Origin: Craterostigma plantagineum
Lineage: Eukaryota; Streptophyta; Magnoliopsida; Lamiales; Linderniaceae
Reading direction: 5' to 3'
DNA: 64,000 nt
Assembly (NCBI GenBank): GCA_027422505.1
Contig: JAPQWV010001604.1
Span: forward strand, 1 to 64,000
Each line of letters opens with the position of its first letter. Within the stretch, counting starts at the first letter, position 1. Position numbers and translations under genes: made by a program. The notes beneath the pieces were generated by a model. That model worked only from the letters and a program-made list of their open reading frames with translations. It was not told the origin of the DNA and ran no database searches. This document shows positions 43,947 through 53,950 of the stretch, one piece after another.

Positions 43947-45629
43947 TCAAACTGACATGTGCAAACCTATGGATTTCTTTAGGTCCGAGAACCTTTCAGA
44001 ATCCAATGCTTTCGTGAATATGTCTGCTAACTGATGTTTTGTGTCTATATGTTCAATGCACACTAACTCTTTCTCTACCATATCTCTCAGAAAATGATGC
44101 CTTATATCTATATGCTTCGTGCGTGAATGCTGGATAGGGTTCTTAGATATGTTGATGGCACTAAGGTTATCACAATACATGAGGACTGAATCGCACTCTA
44201 AACCATAGTCACACAACATGCTATTTAACCACATTAACTGTGTACAGCAACTACCCGCAGCAACATACTCAGACTCAGCAGTAGATAAAGACACACAGTT
44301 CTGTTTCTTACTATACCATGCAACTAAATTATTACCTAAGAAGAAACAGCCGCCACTTGTACTCTTGCGATCATCCTCGTCACCTGCCCAGTCCGCATCG
44401 CTATAGCCTACAAGACTCAAATTAGTATCTTTCGAGAACCATAATCCTAGGCTACACGATCCACTCACATAACGAAGAATTCGCTTAACCGCATTAAGAT
44501 GGGACACTTTAGGCTCAGATTGATATCTAGCACATACACATACGCTATACATGATGTCAGGTCTACTAGCAGATAAATATAACAAGCTGCCTATAATTGA
44601 GCGATACAATGTTGGGTCAACATTCTGTCCCACATTGTCCTTACTTACCTTTTGTGTAGACCCCATAGGCGTTTTCATTGCCTTCGACGTGTCCAATCCA
44701 AACTTCTTAACAGTATTCTTTGCATATTTCTCCTGGGACATAAAGATTCCATCGCTGCTCTGCTTAATCTGCAACCCTAAAAAATACGTTAGCTCGCCAA
44801 TCATGCTCATCTCAAAGGTGGTGTTCATCGCCTGCACAAACTGATCTAACATAGAATGTGAGCTTGAACCAAAAACAATATCATCAACATAAACTTGGGC
44901 AATCAAAATATCAGAACCGACCCTTTTAACAAAAAGAGTACGGTCTGCTTCACCTCGTACAAACCCAAATTGAAGTAAAAAGGTGGCTAACCTAGCGTAC
45001 CAAGCTCGGGGTGCTTGCTTCAATCCATACAAGGCTTTCTGCAGCTTAAAAACATGGTTAGGATAATGGGGGTCTTCGAATCCCTTAGGTTGTTCGACAT
45101 ATATTTCCTTATCAATGTACCCATTCAAAAAAGCACCCTTAACATCCATTTGATGTAAAGTGATGTTAAGATAACATGCAATAGCTAACAAAAGCCTAAT
45201 CGATTCTAACCTAGCAACAGGAGCAAACGTTTCATCAAAATCTATCCCTTCTACTTGCGTATAACCCTGAGCTACTAAACGTGCCTTGTTTCTAACTACT
45301 CTACCATGCTCATCCGACTTATTCTTAAAAATCCACTTAGTACCTATGACATTAATGTCATTAGGTCGTGGTACTAAAGTCCAAACTTGGTTCTTTTCAA
45401 ACTGCAAAAGTTCCTCTTGCATGGCATTAATCCAATAATTATCCTTGAGAGCTTCAAGGACATTCTTAGGTTCTACCTCAGAAACAAAGCAAATAAAACA
45501 TACCTCAGCGTATACCGAATTCATGCATACGTTTCTTACCATAGACTTATAGTCTTTGCGTGGCTTGTCTCTCGTCTTCCTTTCTTCATTCACGTCACCA
45601 ATGATGAGGTCAGTGGGATGATCCTTCTA
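43947..45629 (-). CDS. pol: Young sirevirus reverse transcriptase and RNase H
   Basis: After an in-frame TAG (45627-45629) the frame is open for more than 540 residues to 43947. RT blocks: [66 protein letters not shown], the catalytic YVDDIVFGS (about 44875-44900) and FEMSMIGELTYFLGLQ. RNase H: SLVGYSDADWAG, SLSTAESEYVAAGSCC, MYCDNLSAINISKNP and HSRTKHIDIRHHFLRD. All catalytic residues are present. The TAG probably arose from CAG, because the frame is continuous on both sides (a C-to-T change at a CHG site), so this part alone looks functional. Confidence 0.92.
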
Positions 45630-48140
45630 TATCTTTGCTGGCGGATCTCTTCGCACTTCGCTGGGTCCAGCCTCTGCATCGTTCTGTTCAGGTTCAGTTG
45701 CTGAGTCACATGCTGGCTCAACATTTTCCTCTGTTTCATCAACAGCTTTGCTAACATCTGTAATAACAACTTGTGGAGCATTTCTGCTGAGGTCAGTAGC
45801 ATCATCAAATACAATGTTCACAGATTCCTGAACAGACTTCAAGCGCAAGTTATATACACGATACGCACGGCTATTAGACGAATAACCTAAAAAGATGCAC
45901 TTATCACTTTTCGAGTCAAACTTGGTCAGATATTCACGGTCATTAAGCATATAACAATTGCATCCAAACACATGAAAATACTTAACCGTAGGCTTTTTCC
46001 CATTCAACAATTCATAAGACGTTTTCTTAGTACCATGCCTAAAAAACACACGATTCGAAATATGACATGCCGTATGCAATGCTTCAGCCCAAAAACGCTT
46101 AGAAATATTCCTAGAATGTAACATAACACGAGCCATTTCTTGCAAAGTCCTATTCTTTCTTTCGGCCACCCCATTTTGTTGGGGCGTCTTAGGAGATGAA
46201 AACTCATGTATGATGCCTTTCTTATCACAAAACTCATTGAATGACTGATTATCAAACTCCCTACCATGATCTGATCTAATGCAAAAAATAGGAGCACAAA
46301 AATTATTCTTTACCATGGCACAGAAAGTTTTAAAGAAATCAAATGATTCTGATTTTTCCCTAAGAAAATAAATCCATGCATATCTAGAAAAGTCATCCAC
46401 GAGCACATAGGCATATTTCCTACCACCAATGCTATCTACTTCCATCGGACCCATCAAATCCATATGTATCAACTGAAAACAGTGGGCAGTTTTGAAATGT
46501 TGAGCAGATTGTGGATCAACATTATGACTGGCATGCACTTGCTTACCTTTCAAGCATGACTCGCAGACAACCTTACCAAACTCCTTTAGTTTAGGGATGC
46601 CTCTGATTGCTTCGTGTTTGATAAGCTGCTCCAAAGTCCGGTAATTGACGTGCCCTAGTTTGTGATGCCAAAGAACCACCTCATCTTCGGCCTTTGATAG
46701 TTGGCATACGTCCTTCGAGTTGGATTTGTCGCCGACTAAGTAGCAATTATCACTTGACCTTTTACCTGCCATCACTCGAACACAATCGCTGTTAAATACC
46801 TCACAACATTCTTTATTAAAACGTACCTCAAGGTCGTCATCGCAAAGCTGGCTTATGCTTATCAAATTCGCTACAAGACCTTCGACATGTAGAACATTGC
46901 TTAGTCTAGGAAAGTCGGCCACATTTAATCTGCCACGGCCTAAAATCCGTCCCTTAGCTCCTCCACCAAACGTCACAGATCCGCTGCTTAAAGGCGTATA
47001 ATCGCTTAGAAACTCCTTGGTACCCGTCATATGTCGGGAACACCCGCTATCGAAGTACCAAGAACCTGTCACGTTAGCTCGCAAGGAGGTATACACAACA
47101 TTGCATTTATGAACAGATTTCTCTACCCAGATCTTCTTAGAGGATAAAACAGCTTTTGGTGTATCAGAATTTGAAGGTGAGCCAGCCGAAATCTCTCCAT
47201 TCATTCCTTCCAACACTGATTTCTCAATGTTGAGTGAAATGTTGGACGACATTTCAGTCGACATCGATTTCTTTGCAGAAATCTCCCCCTTCAACTTCCA
47301 ACAAAACAGTTTGATATGACCAGATTGCATGCAATGATGACATTTAAATGATCTATCCTTAGACTTAACAGTAGCAAGCTTAGGACTCTTCTGAACACTC
47401 GCGATTTTAGTAGTATCACTAACATTAGTCGAAGCATGTGATTTTTCTTTAACAAACACTATATTGGGCTGAACTTGTGACATTGGTTTAGGAACATCGC
47501 ATGAGGGCTGATTATTGAAACCGAGACCTTGCTTATCAAAGATACCAAGAGATAATACCTCATCAATGGTTGATTTACCCTTGTTCATTCTCGCAAACGT
47601 CTCGTCAGCCTTATCGACACGCTTCTGTAGCTGGTCGATCTCCTTGTCCTTTCGCGTCAAAACAGCTTCCATTTTGTTCATCCCATCAAGCAGACCTTCG
47701 ATTACTTTTTCATTCTTTTCATTCTCCTCGGACAACACTTTAACGGCGGCTTTGAGTTGTGCATTTTTCGCCTTCTCTATCTCTAATTGTGTGGAAATTT
47801 GCTTCAAGGCTGCACAATCATCAGTACCTAAATCTGCATCATAAGAACTTGAAAACCCATCAAAACAGTTTGAGTCATCATAATCGAAAATAATCTGTTT
47901 TTCAGATGCTGAGACAGATGTTGGTTCAACATCCAGATCAACATTTGTTACCGCAGTGAATCCAATCTGTTGATCTTCGTCATCTTCGCAGTCTGAAAAG
48001 GAGTGGATGGTTACTGATGATGTTTTTGGTGGCTCCCCATCATCTTCATCGTCAGAAAGCTCCACCCAAAACGATTTCCCTCTTTTGCGAAGTGTGTTTG
48101 CACACTCGTTAGCATAGTGACCCCAGCCCGTACATGCATG
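45627..48140 (-). CDS. pol: Young sirevirus gag end, protease and integrase
   Basis: The frame is open from upstream of the zinc knuckle CHACTGWGHYANEC (about 48102-48143) to the TAG at 45627. After an acidic coiled-coil-like stretch (47600-47860) comes a second knuckle, CHHCMQSGHIKLFC (about 47310-47350). The protease site is WYFDSGCSRHMTGTKEF (about 47020-47070). Integrase has LWHHKLGHVNYRTLEQL with CESCLKGK (46545-46690), and a DDE core with MDLMGPMEVDSIGG, VDDFSRYAWIYFL, CIRSDHGREFDN and NGVAERKNRTLQEMA. The block FHVFGCNCYMLNDREYL follows. The region looks complete. Its separation from gag is due only to the 17-bp duplication. Confidence 0.92.
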   Translation of the reverse strand, partial: HACTGWGHYANECANTLRKRGKSFWVELSDDEDDGEPPKTSSVTIHSFSDCEDDEDQQIGFTAVTNVDLDVEPTSVSASEKQIIFDYDDSNCFDGFSSSYDADLGTDDCAALKQISTQLEIEKAKNAQLKAAVKVLSEENEKNEKVIEGLLDGMNKMEAVLTRKDKEIDQLQKRVDKADETFARMNKGKSTIDEVLSLGIFDKQGLGFNNQPSCDVPKPMSQVQPNIVFVKEKSHASTNVSDTTKIASVQKSPKLATVKSKDRSFKCHHCMQSGHIKLFCWKLKGEISAKKSMSTEMSSNISLNIEKSVLEGMNGEISAGSPSNSDTPKAVLSSKKIWVEKSVHKCNVVYTSLRANVTGSWYFDSGCSRHMTGTKEFLSDYTPLSSGSVTFGGGAKGRILGRGRLNVADFPRLSNVLHVEGLVANLISISQLCDDDLEVRFNKECCEVFNSDCVRVMAGKRSSDNCYLVGDKSNSKDVCQLSKAEDEVVLWHHKLGHVNYRTLEQLIKHEAIRGIPKLKEFGKVVCESCLKGKQVHASHNVDPQSAQHFKTAHCFQLIHMDLMGPMEVDSIGGRKYAYVLVDDFSRYAWIYFLREKSESFDFFKTFCAMVKNNFCAPIFCIRSDHGREFDNQSFNEFCDKKGIIHEFSSPKTPQQNGVAERKNRTLQEMARVMLHSRNISKRFWAEALHTACHISNRVFFRHGTKKTSYELLNGKKPTVKYFHVFGCNCYMLNDREYLTKFDSKSDKCIFLGYSSNSRAYRVYNLRLKSVQESVNIVFDDATDLSRNAPQVVITDVSKAVDETEENVEPACDSATEPEQNDAEAGPSEVRRDPPAKI

Positions 48141-49084
48141 GCATCTAACTGATTCATAATCAATATTCTTCTTTCCATCTGGTTTACGTTTGAAGAACGG
48201 CGGAGCAGATGAGGGTTGAGTTTTGACATTCTGCCCCTTCCTAAATGTTGCCCCTTCCTAAATGTTGGACCAACTGTCGGGCCAGCATTTCTCTCAGCAT
48301 TCTTCTTCTTCTTGAGAAACTTTGCGAAATTCTTCACCAGCATGGCCGAATTTTCCTCATCATCTGATTCATCCTCAGTTTGAACTTTGGATGGTTGACT
48401 GACCAATGCAAGGCTTTTGCCGCGTGATGCCCTCTTTTGTACGTCAAGGTTGGTCTCGTAGTTCTTCATGATGTTCATCAACGTGTTGAACTCCATGTTG
48501 GCCAAGTTATGAGCTTCCTCGACCGCTGCTACCTTCACATTAAATTTCTCAGTTAGAGTACGAATGGCTTTAGAATTAAGTACCTTATTTGCGATCGGGT
48601 CTCCAAGACTGGCGCACTCACTCGAGATCGTCAAAAGCTTCCCGAAATACGTGGTGATATCTTCATCCTCCGTCATCCTAATGTTCTCGAACTGATTGTG
48701 GAGAATGCGCAATTTGGTTTCCTTCACACTTGCGTCACCTTCACAATATCTTTGAAGCAGATCCCATGCGTTATTCGCCGTCGTGCAGTTTTGGATGATC
48801 TTGAACATGAATATGTCCACTGATGAGAAGATGGCGTTGAGCGCTTTGTCGTTGAACTCAGCTGCGTTACGCTCGGCCACCGTCCATTGTTCGACCGGCT
48901 TGTCGACGACTTCTCCATCAGCGTCAGGAGCAGTCCGAGGTGGGGTATAACCGTTGAGGACAGATTCCCATGCTCGCACATCTATGGATTTGATACACTG
49001 CCGGACACGAACCTTCCAGCAGGCGTAATTCGTGCCGTCTAAAACTGGGACTTTGCCGATGTAGTTTGAACTCGTAACATCCAT
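48011..49084 (-). CDS. gag: Young sirevirus gag, frameshifted near its end
   Basis: Start ATG 49084 (MDVTSSNYIGKVPVLDGTNY), about 40 bases after the primer binding site. Capsid-type copia gag (UBN2-like) with YACWKVRVRQCIKSIDVRAW, LNAIFSSVDIFMFKIIQNC, AWDLLQRYCEG and ITTYFGKLLTISSECASLG, then a Lys-rich stretch. A 17-bp tandem duplication at 48232-48265 puts the remaining 80 or so residues of this frame out of phase. The true continuation, with the zinc knuckle, is in the next frame. In a functional element gag and pol would form one polyprotein. Confidence 0.92.
   Translation of the reverse strand: MDVTSSNYIGKVPVLDGTNYACWKVRVRQCIKSIDVRAWESVLNGYTPPRTAPDADGEVVDKPVEQWTVAERNAAEFNDKALNAIFSSVDIFMFKIIQNCTTANNAWDLLQRYCEGDASVKETKLRILHNQFENIRMTEDEDITTYFGKLLTISSECASLGDPIANKVLNSKAIRTLTEKFNVKVAAVEEAHNLANMEFNTLMNIMKNYETNLDVQKRASRGKSLALVSQPSKVQTEDESDDEENSAMLVKNFAKFLKKKKNAERNAGPTVGPTFRKGQHLGRGRMSKLNPHLLRRSSNVNQMERRILIMNQLDAMHVRAGVTMLTSVQTHFAKEGNRFGWSFLTMKMMGSHQKHHQ
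48232..48265. repeat. 17-bp tandem duplication in gag
   Basis: TGCCCCTTCCTAAATGT occurs twice without a gap. Seventeen is not a multiple of three, so it shifts the gag-pol frame. Confidence 0.9.
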
Positions 49085-49121
49085 TGTAGAGGATTTCAGC
49101 GCTTAGTCACGTCAAGCGTAG

Positions 49122-49133
49122 GCTCTGATACCA
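49122..49133 (-). other. Primer binding site of young sirevirus
   Basis: The minus strand has a perfect TGGTATCAGAGC, three bases inside the LTR end at 49137. Confidence 0.88.
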
Positions 49134-49136
49134 CTT

Positions 49137-49929
49137 TGATGGTGGGACGGTCCCGGAATGGATGTAAAACACTAAATACGAAACTGGTGATGTAAATGCT
49201 GACTGGAATGTTGAAGCAACACTCGATCTCACACAGAATGCACAGCGGATAAAACTCGATATTTAGTGACGAAAAACAAAGAACACGAGATGAGAATTCT
49301 GTGCAGCAAGTTTCTAACTTGCTGCGTGCCTCATGGCGAAATTCCACTATTACGATGGATTACAAAAACAACTATCCGTAGATAGTAAAATCAAGCCTAG
49401 AAAACTACGAATCGAAAAGATCCTGCAAACGACTACGAAGTACTAAGACTTCTGCACACTGAATACTAGGCTAAACAATAAAAGAACTCTCGAGGTCACT
49501 CAAACTCAATGTATGCTTCGCTCTCGTTTTCTCGTGTCTCGCTCGTGTGTTCATAACGGTAAAATGAAGTCTCGTATAAGTACTTCGACTTCTGAACGAC
49601 TTGGACAACGTCCATACTGCCCACAACGTCCACTAACTTCAATATGGCCGTTGGAAGTTAGCTTGGACTGCCTCAAACGACTTGGTCTTGTCTTGAGCTT
49701 CAAGACTCCTATTTTTAGTATGTTGCTTCCTAGTTTCGCTCCTCCTCTCCCACGCTTATTCCACACGGTTTGAACCGTTCTAATCCTTATCTAAGTCCTG
49801 CACATTACTAAGGAAAGCCACGAAAATAGGTTAGACGGTTTTCGGGTATGAAAGATAAAACCGAGGGTTGACCAATTCTCAGACAACTATGTTGACGGGA
49901 ATGTGGTCTCCACATTGTCAACCACAACA
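49137..49929 (-). mobile_element. 5' LTR of young sirevirus, 793 bp
   Basis: Identical in length to the 3' LTR. It differs at 49737 (C versus T at 41970, a CpG to TpG change) and at the hairpin loop 49313-49315 (TCT versus AGA). Confidence 0.92.
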
Positions 49930-52900
49930 GCTGGCACTACTGAGAGTGCTCAGGGGAGGAAATCAGCATGTCTCTCGCAGTATGAACACTTCCAGGCCTA
50001 TGAAGGAGAGGAGCTGCGTGACACATACCTCCGATACTTGAAGGTCATCAATGAACTCAAGAAAGCCAAGATCTCAAGGGACAAATTCGATATCAACAAC
50101 CGCTTCCTTGGTAGCCTCAAACCACATTGGGGCAATGCAATCGTGATGATGATTCAGAGTAAGGACCTCTCTAACACCTCCATCCATGCTCTCTACGACA
50201 GTCTGTCTGCCTATGCTCCTTACGTGCAACCTCAGTTCACCAACACTCGAGTCGACCCTCTGGCTCTCCTCTCGAACAAGACTACCGAACGATCTTCCAC
50301 CTCTAAGACCAAACAGAACAAAGGGAAGCTACCAGCTGTTGTATCTGACACCTCTTCAGGATCCGAAGCTGATTCAGAATCTGATGAAGACGTTCGTGAT
50401 CTACGCAAGCAACTGGCAATGCTCACAAAGATGGTCTCAAAGAAGATCGGGAAAAAATCCTCATCCTCCTCCTATCGCCAAAGAACCTTTAGCGGCACCA
50501 AAAAGATCACTCCCACGGATGGATGGATGGATCTCGTCTCCATGATTCAACGTCGAGATCGGGAGATCGCCAAGGAAGTCACGAACCGTTTCGTACCCTA
50601 CATGCGGTGGCTCCCAGCATTCGTCAAACACTTCCGCATGCTCTCCACCAACATCCGCGTCCGCCCGGCAAGTGAACACTTCGCAATCCCTATTGTCGAG
50701 AAGTTCGCCAAGAAAAACACTCCAGTGAAAGATCGACACGCTATGATCATCCCAGACGAAGTCCTCGCCTATGCCGACCCAACAAACCCACATGTTCAAG
50801 ACTATCGCGCCTCCACCGCCTCATTCCGCGAGAGTCCCCGTCCACTATCCATTGTCCCTACGGAGCAGACCAGCCCTGCTGCTCCTAACCCCGGGACTAG
50901 CCAAAACCCCACCCCCACTACTAAAAGGTCGTCGAGTCGCGCCACATCCTCTTCCACCCGCGTACCGAAAAACGGTCGCGTGAGGATGATGTAAGCCGCA
51001 CCACGGAGCGTCGATGAAAACAGAAACATGATCGACCTCCTCAGTCACAAACAAGCCGAGCCCAACCCATAAGTACAGGAGGTGATGTGTTCACCTCCCG
51101 AGTAGAAGACGTGGCATCTGGCTCAACCACGCAAACGACCTCACCAATCCACTTATCTTCCTCCCTACAGGAAGATATTTCATTCCACGAGGAACCACGT
51201 ATACCATCGAAATCCCACTTGGAGATAGTCGATGTTGAAACAAGCAGTCCCCCGCCTCAGACTGCATCCTCTTCATTCACATCAAGTCTAGTGCCCTAAC
51301 TCCCCATAATTTCATATGTTTCTAGGACACATACACCCTCTACTGCACTACAGAGTCTTCGTGATTCTGTCAGAACGCTCGGTGATGTCTCTGTGACTGA
51401 GAGCGGAAGACCTAGCACAGCCAACATCACAACAACCGTGAGCCTAGACCATCATTCGTTTGAGTCTGTCTCATTGATGATGCCAACGGGAAGTCTTAGT
51501 GACCCCGTCTTTTCCCGTCCTGTGCAAACGGGCGGCCGATCGGCTATCTTCTCCGATTCGGTGTCAGTTGGATTTCTTCGTGATTCCAACCTGTTAAACT
51601 TACCCCGTTTTGTCTCCGAGACCATGCTAGAGACTCGTCTTCAAGAGTTTGCAAAGACTCTTGAGGCGTCTATTCTCGATAAAGTCTACGCGATCTCGAA
51701 GCGTCCACCATCGACAAAGGCAAAGGTGTGGCCCCGGAGACGCCACCACCACTGCAACATATGGACGCAGACGCTGTTCTCTCCTCCATTTCCGCCAAGG
51801 AGCTCTTCTATATCCTCAGAGCCCGATTCGAATCGATGACGGAACTCGACGAGGAAGAACAGCAAATGAAGGCCATAATGACTCAACCAATGACTTGTCG
51901 AGCTCAAAGCGAGTCTAGCGGGATCAGCGCGACGATCAAGACGATGATCAAGATCGCCGCGAGGGGGAGAATAGGCAGCAAGGCTCACAATCTCAAGGAC
52001 TCATGCAATCGACGCCGCCTTCCTCCTCTGAAACTGAAACGACGCTCGCAACAGAAACCTCACACCCCACCAGTCAAAAATCCCACCCTATTCACCCCGA
52101 GTCACTAGCCAAATCACCCTAACCACCACCCACTACCGTCTCCGAAACTCTAATCGTCACATCGGCGTTAGAGACCACCTCCACACCTTCTCCACCACCA
52201 TCTCGGAACCTCTAACTGTCACATCGACGTTAGAGGCCACCACCACATCTACACCACCCGACACCCAAATCATCCTCGCCAAAACCATCACCTCAACCGA
52301 ACCACCAGAATCTCCACCACAACCATCCCCACAATCCACAAACTCCTCCGACGCAACACCCTCGCCATTGCACTGTCATACCCTCGCCATTGCACAGTCA
52401 TACCCCTCTCAATACCGACCCCAACGTGGCTCCAGAGGACTTCTACTGCGCGCAGAACGAGATTGAGGCCTACATCTTCAACGATGAATGGCGTTACACA
52501 TCCGCCGACGCAGTAGTTGCCAGGAAGTTGGTGGAGAATGCTCGACGTTTGCTAAAGGAAGCATCTCTTACACTGATCAACACTGCAGACGACGAGAACA
52601 GGGAGGAGTACGATGCTGAACCCGTCGAACTCGAGAACATCCTACAATTCCAAGCACAGCAAACTTAGGCTCCTGCTGCTCAACCGGATGTGCCCACGGA
52701 GGATATACCGGAAGGACCGTGTGAAAACAAGAAGATCACTGCACCATTCCAAGAAGAAATCAGGAAGAGGATCTGGCGGCGCAAGGAGCGGATCATCACG
52801 GCCTTCGATGAATACGAGCTGATGAACATCCAAAATTGGAGCGAGGAAAAGAAGAAGATCTACCGATGGAGCCTTCTTTGCCACAAGTGCACAAAGAGGA

Positions 52901-53589
52901 CGCTATCCGATGAGGAAAACATCGCTCTGGAATTGAATCGGGCCCCCATCTGCAAAGTCACTGACCTGCGCCAGGAGTCGAAAGGACGTGTACAGTATCC
53001 AGTGTTCACGGTAATGAGGCAGGATGAAAGCTTCTGTGAAATGAGCGAGGCGGACTTCAGGTTTCTGCGCCTGCGTGATCTGTACAGCATGATGGAATCC
53101 ATGAAGTAGTTCAGACTCGTCGTCAGAAGTTCTGGACATCTTGTACGGGCTGAACCAATCACTATGGGTTATGTGGCTCTCAAGCGACACATGCTCCGAC
53201 AGGTCAGATTCTTCGCCTCCCACGATCTGCAGATGGCGGTGGAGCACAATCTTAAGAAGGTGAACCTGACTCGCCCATCTTTCAAGAACGCGGATGACTA
53301 TCGAGAGGGCGATGTGATCGACGGAGATAATCCGGCGGTCACCTACTCGAACTACAAGGGAAAGATGAGGCTACTGCGCTGCTCCGAAGTGGCAAAGTTC
53401 TCGGATGGAACACTCACCATCATCCAAGACAAGCTCTTGAGAATTTGCCGCATCCTTTCGGAAGAAGACCCACACTGCCGATCCAAGTTCGCGAAGTTCA
53501 TTGACGCCATAGCTGATCGAATCGTGCTTCGAAGGAATCTCCGTGCCTTCGAGTTCAAGCTAGGACTTCGCGAAACACACACTCGCTAA
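49930..53589 (+). pseudogene. gag-ORF3 fusion of nonautonomous sirevirus
   Basis: Gag resumes after the nested element (CLSQYEHFQAYEGEELRDTY, FLGSLKPHWGNAIVMMI) and runs to SYRQRTFSGTKKI at about 50506. The same frame then enters ORF3 at DGWMDLVSMIQRR and continues YMRWLPAFVKHF and DRHAMIIPDEVLAYADPTN to 50994. After a frameshift the polar linker goes on (51087-51839). The C-terminal domain spans 52429-53106, with ITAPFQEEIRKRIWRRKERI and YPVFTVMRQDESFCEMSEAD. The last part (53164-53589) has HDLQMAVEHNLKKVNLT, VAKFSDGTLTIIQDKLL and IVLRRNLRAFEFK. It is the only copy here with an intact C-terminus. About four frame breaks or stops exist. Function unknown. Confidence 0.75.
50505..50531 (+). other. 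gag-ORF3 junction
   Basis: The homology switches here from gag (host gag continues to a zinc knuckle) to the second ORF3 domain, within a short GGAT repeat at 50517-50531. The reading frame is kept across the junction. Confidence 0.6.
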
Positions 53590-53635
53590 TCCACCATCAC
53601 AACGCCCAAGATCCAAGACTCCCAACAATTGACAC

Positions 53636-53646
53636 AAAGGGGGAGA
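53636..53646 (+). other. Polypurine tract of nonautonomous sirevirus
   Basis: AAAGGGGGAGA lies one base before the 3' LTR start at 53648. Confidence 0.85.
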
Positions 53647-53647
53647 T

Positions 53648-53945
53648 TGTTAGGATATTTATAGATTGTGTCAATAGTTTAAGTCTTGTGTTATCTTTTG
53701 TAATTATCCTTTGAGCTTGGGCTTTGGACTAGAATGTAATTAATTAATCTTTATTGTTTGGGCCTTAATATACCTAGGGTTAGTGTGGTATATAAGGTTT
53801 TACCAACACAATTTTTAAAGTAATCAAAGATCAAAAGGCTAAACCTATTTTTCACACAATACACACACTTGAAGGTGAGAACCTCTCCCTTTTTCGTTCC
53901 ATCAAAGCCTCTTTGATTCCTTGTTTGGTGCAATCGGGACCAACA
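53648..53945 (+). mobile_element. 3' LTR of nonautonomous sirevirus, 298 bp
   Basis: Starts TGTTAGGATATTTATAG and ends GGGACCAACA, followed by the target duplicate GTTCT. It is the undeleted version of the LTR pair. Confidence 0.9.
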
Positions 53946-53950
53946 GTTCT

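Larger units (their letters stand above)
41370..49929 (-). mobile_element. Young, almost complete sirevirus (copia), 8,560 bp
   Basis: LTRs of 793 bp (41370-42162 and 49137-49929) differ by one base and a 3-bp hairpin-loop inversion. A 5-bp duplication GCTGG (41365-41369, 49930-49934) flanks the element. On the minus strand it has a primer binding site, gag-pol with all domains, and a 1.8-kb 3' tract with several CTCCCCC polypurine tracts. Near-identical LTRs imply a recent insertion, the last event in this nest. Two small lesions, a 17-bp tandem duplication and one TAG, interrupt the polyprotein. Confidence 0.93.
39263..53945 (+). mobile_element. Nonautonomous sirevirus with gag fused to ORF3 and no pol
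   Basis: Both LTRs start TGTTAGGATATTTATAG and end GGGACCAACA. A 5-bp duplication GTTCT flanks the element (39258-39262, 53946-53950). A primer binding site follows the 5' LTR and a polypurine tract precedes the 3' LTR. Inside are a leader, gag (40984-41369 and 49930 to about 50505) and ORF3 (about 50510-53589). Protease, integrase, RT and RNase H are absent, as is the gag zinc knuckle. Without the nested 8.56-kb element it is about 6.1 kb. It must have used enzymes from another element to move. Confidence 0.85.

Noticed and set aside
44218..44406. Small plus-strand frames opposite RT-RNase H of the young sirevirus
   Set aside because: Shadows of the conserved pol frame on the minus strand.
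41370..49929. The identical 793-bp repeats as an assembly artefact
   Set aside because: They are bounded by a primer binding site, polypurine tracts and a matching GCTGG target duplication, and carry two consistent differences, as expected for an LTR pair.
50461..50799. Antisense open frames opposite the gag-ORF3 fusion and the ORF3 linkers
   Set aside because: They are shadows of GC-rich coding DNA on the other strand; the sense frame shows homology to the other ORF3 copies.
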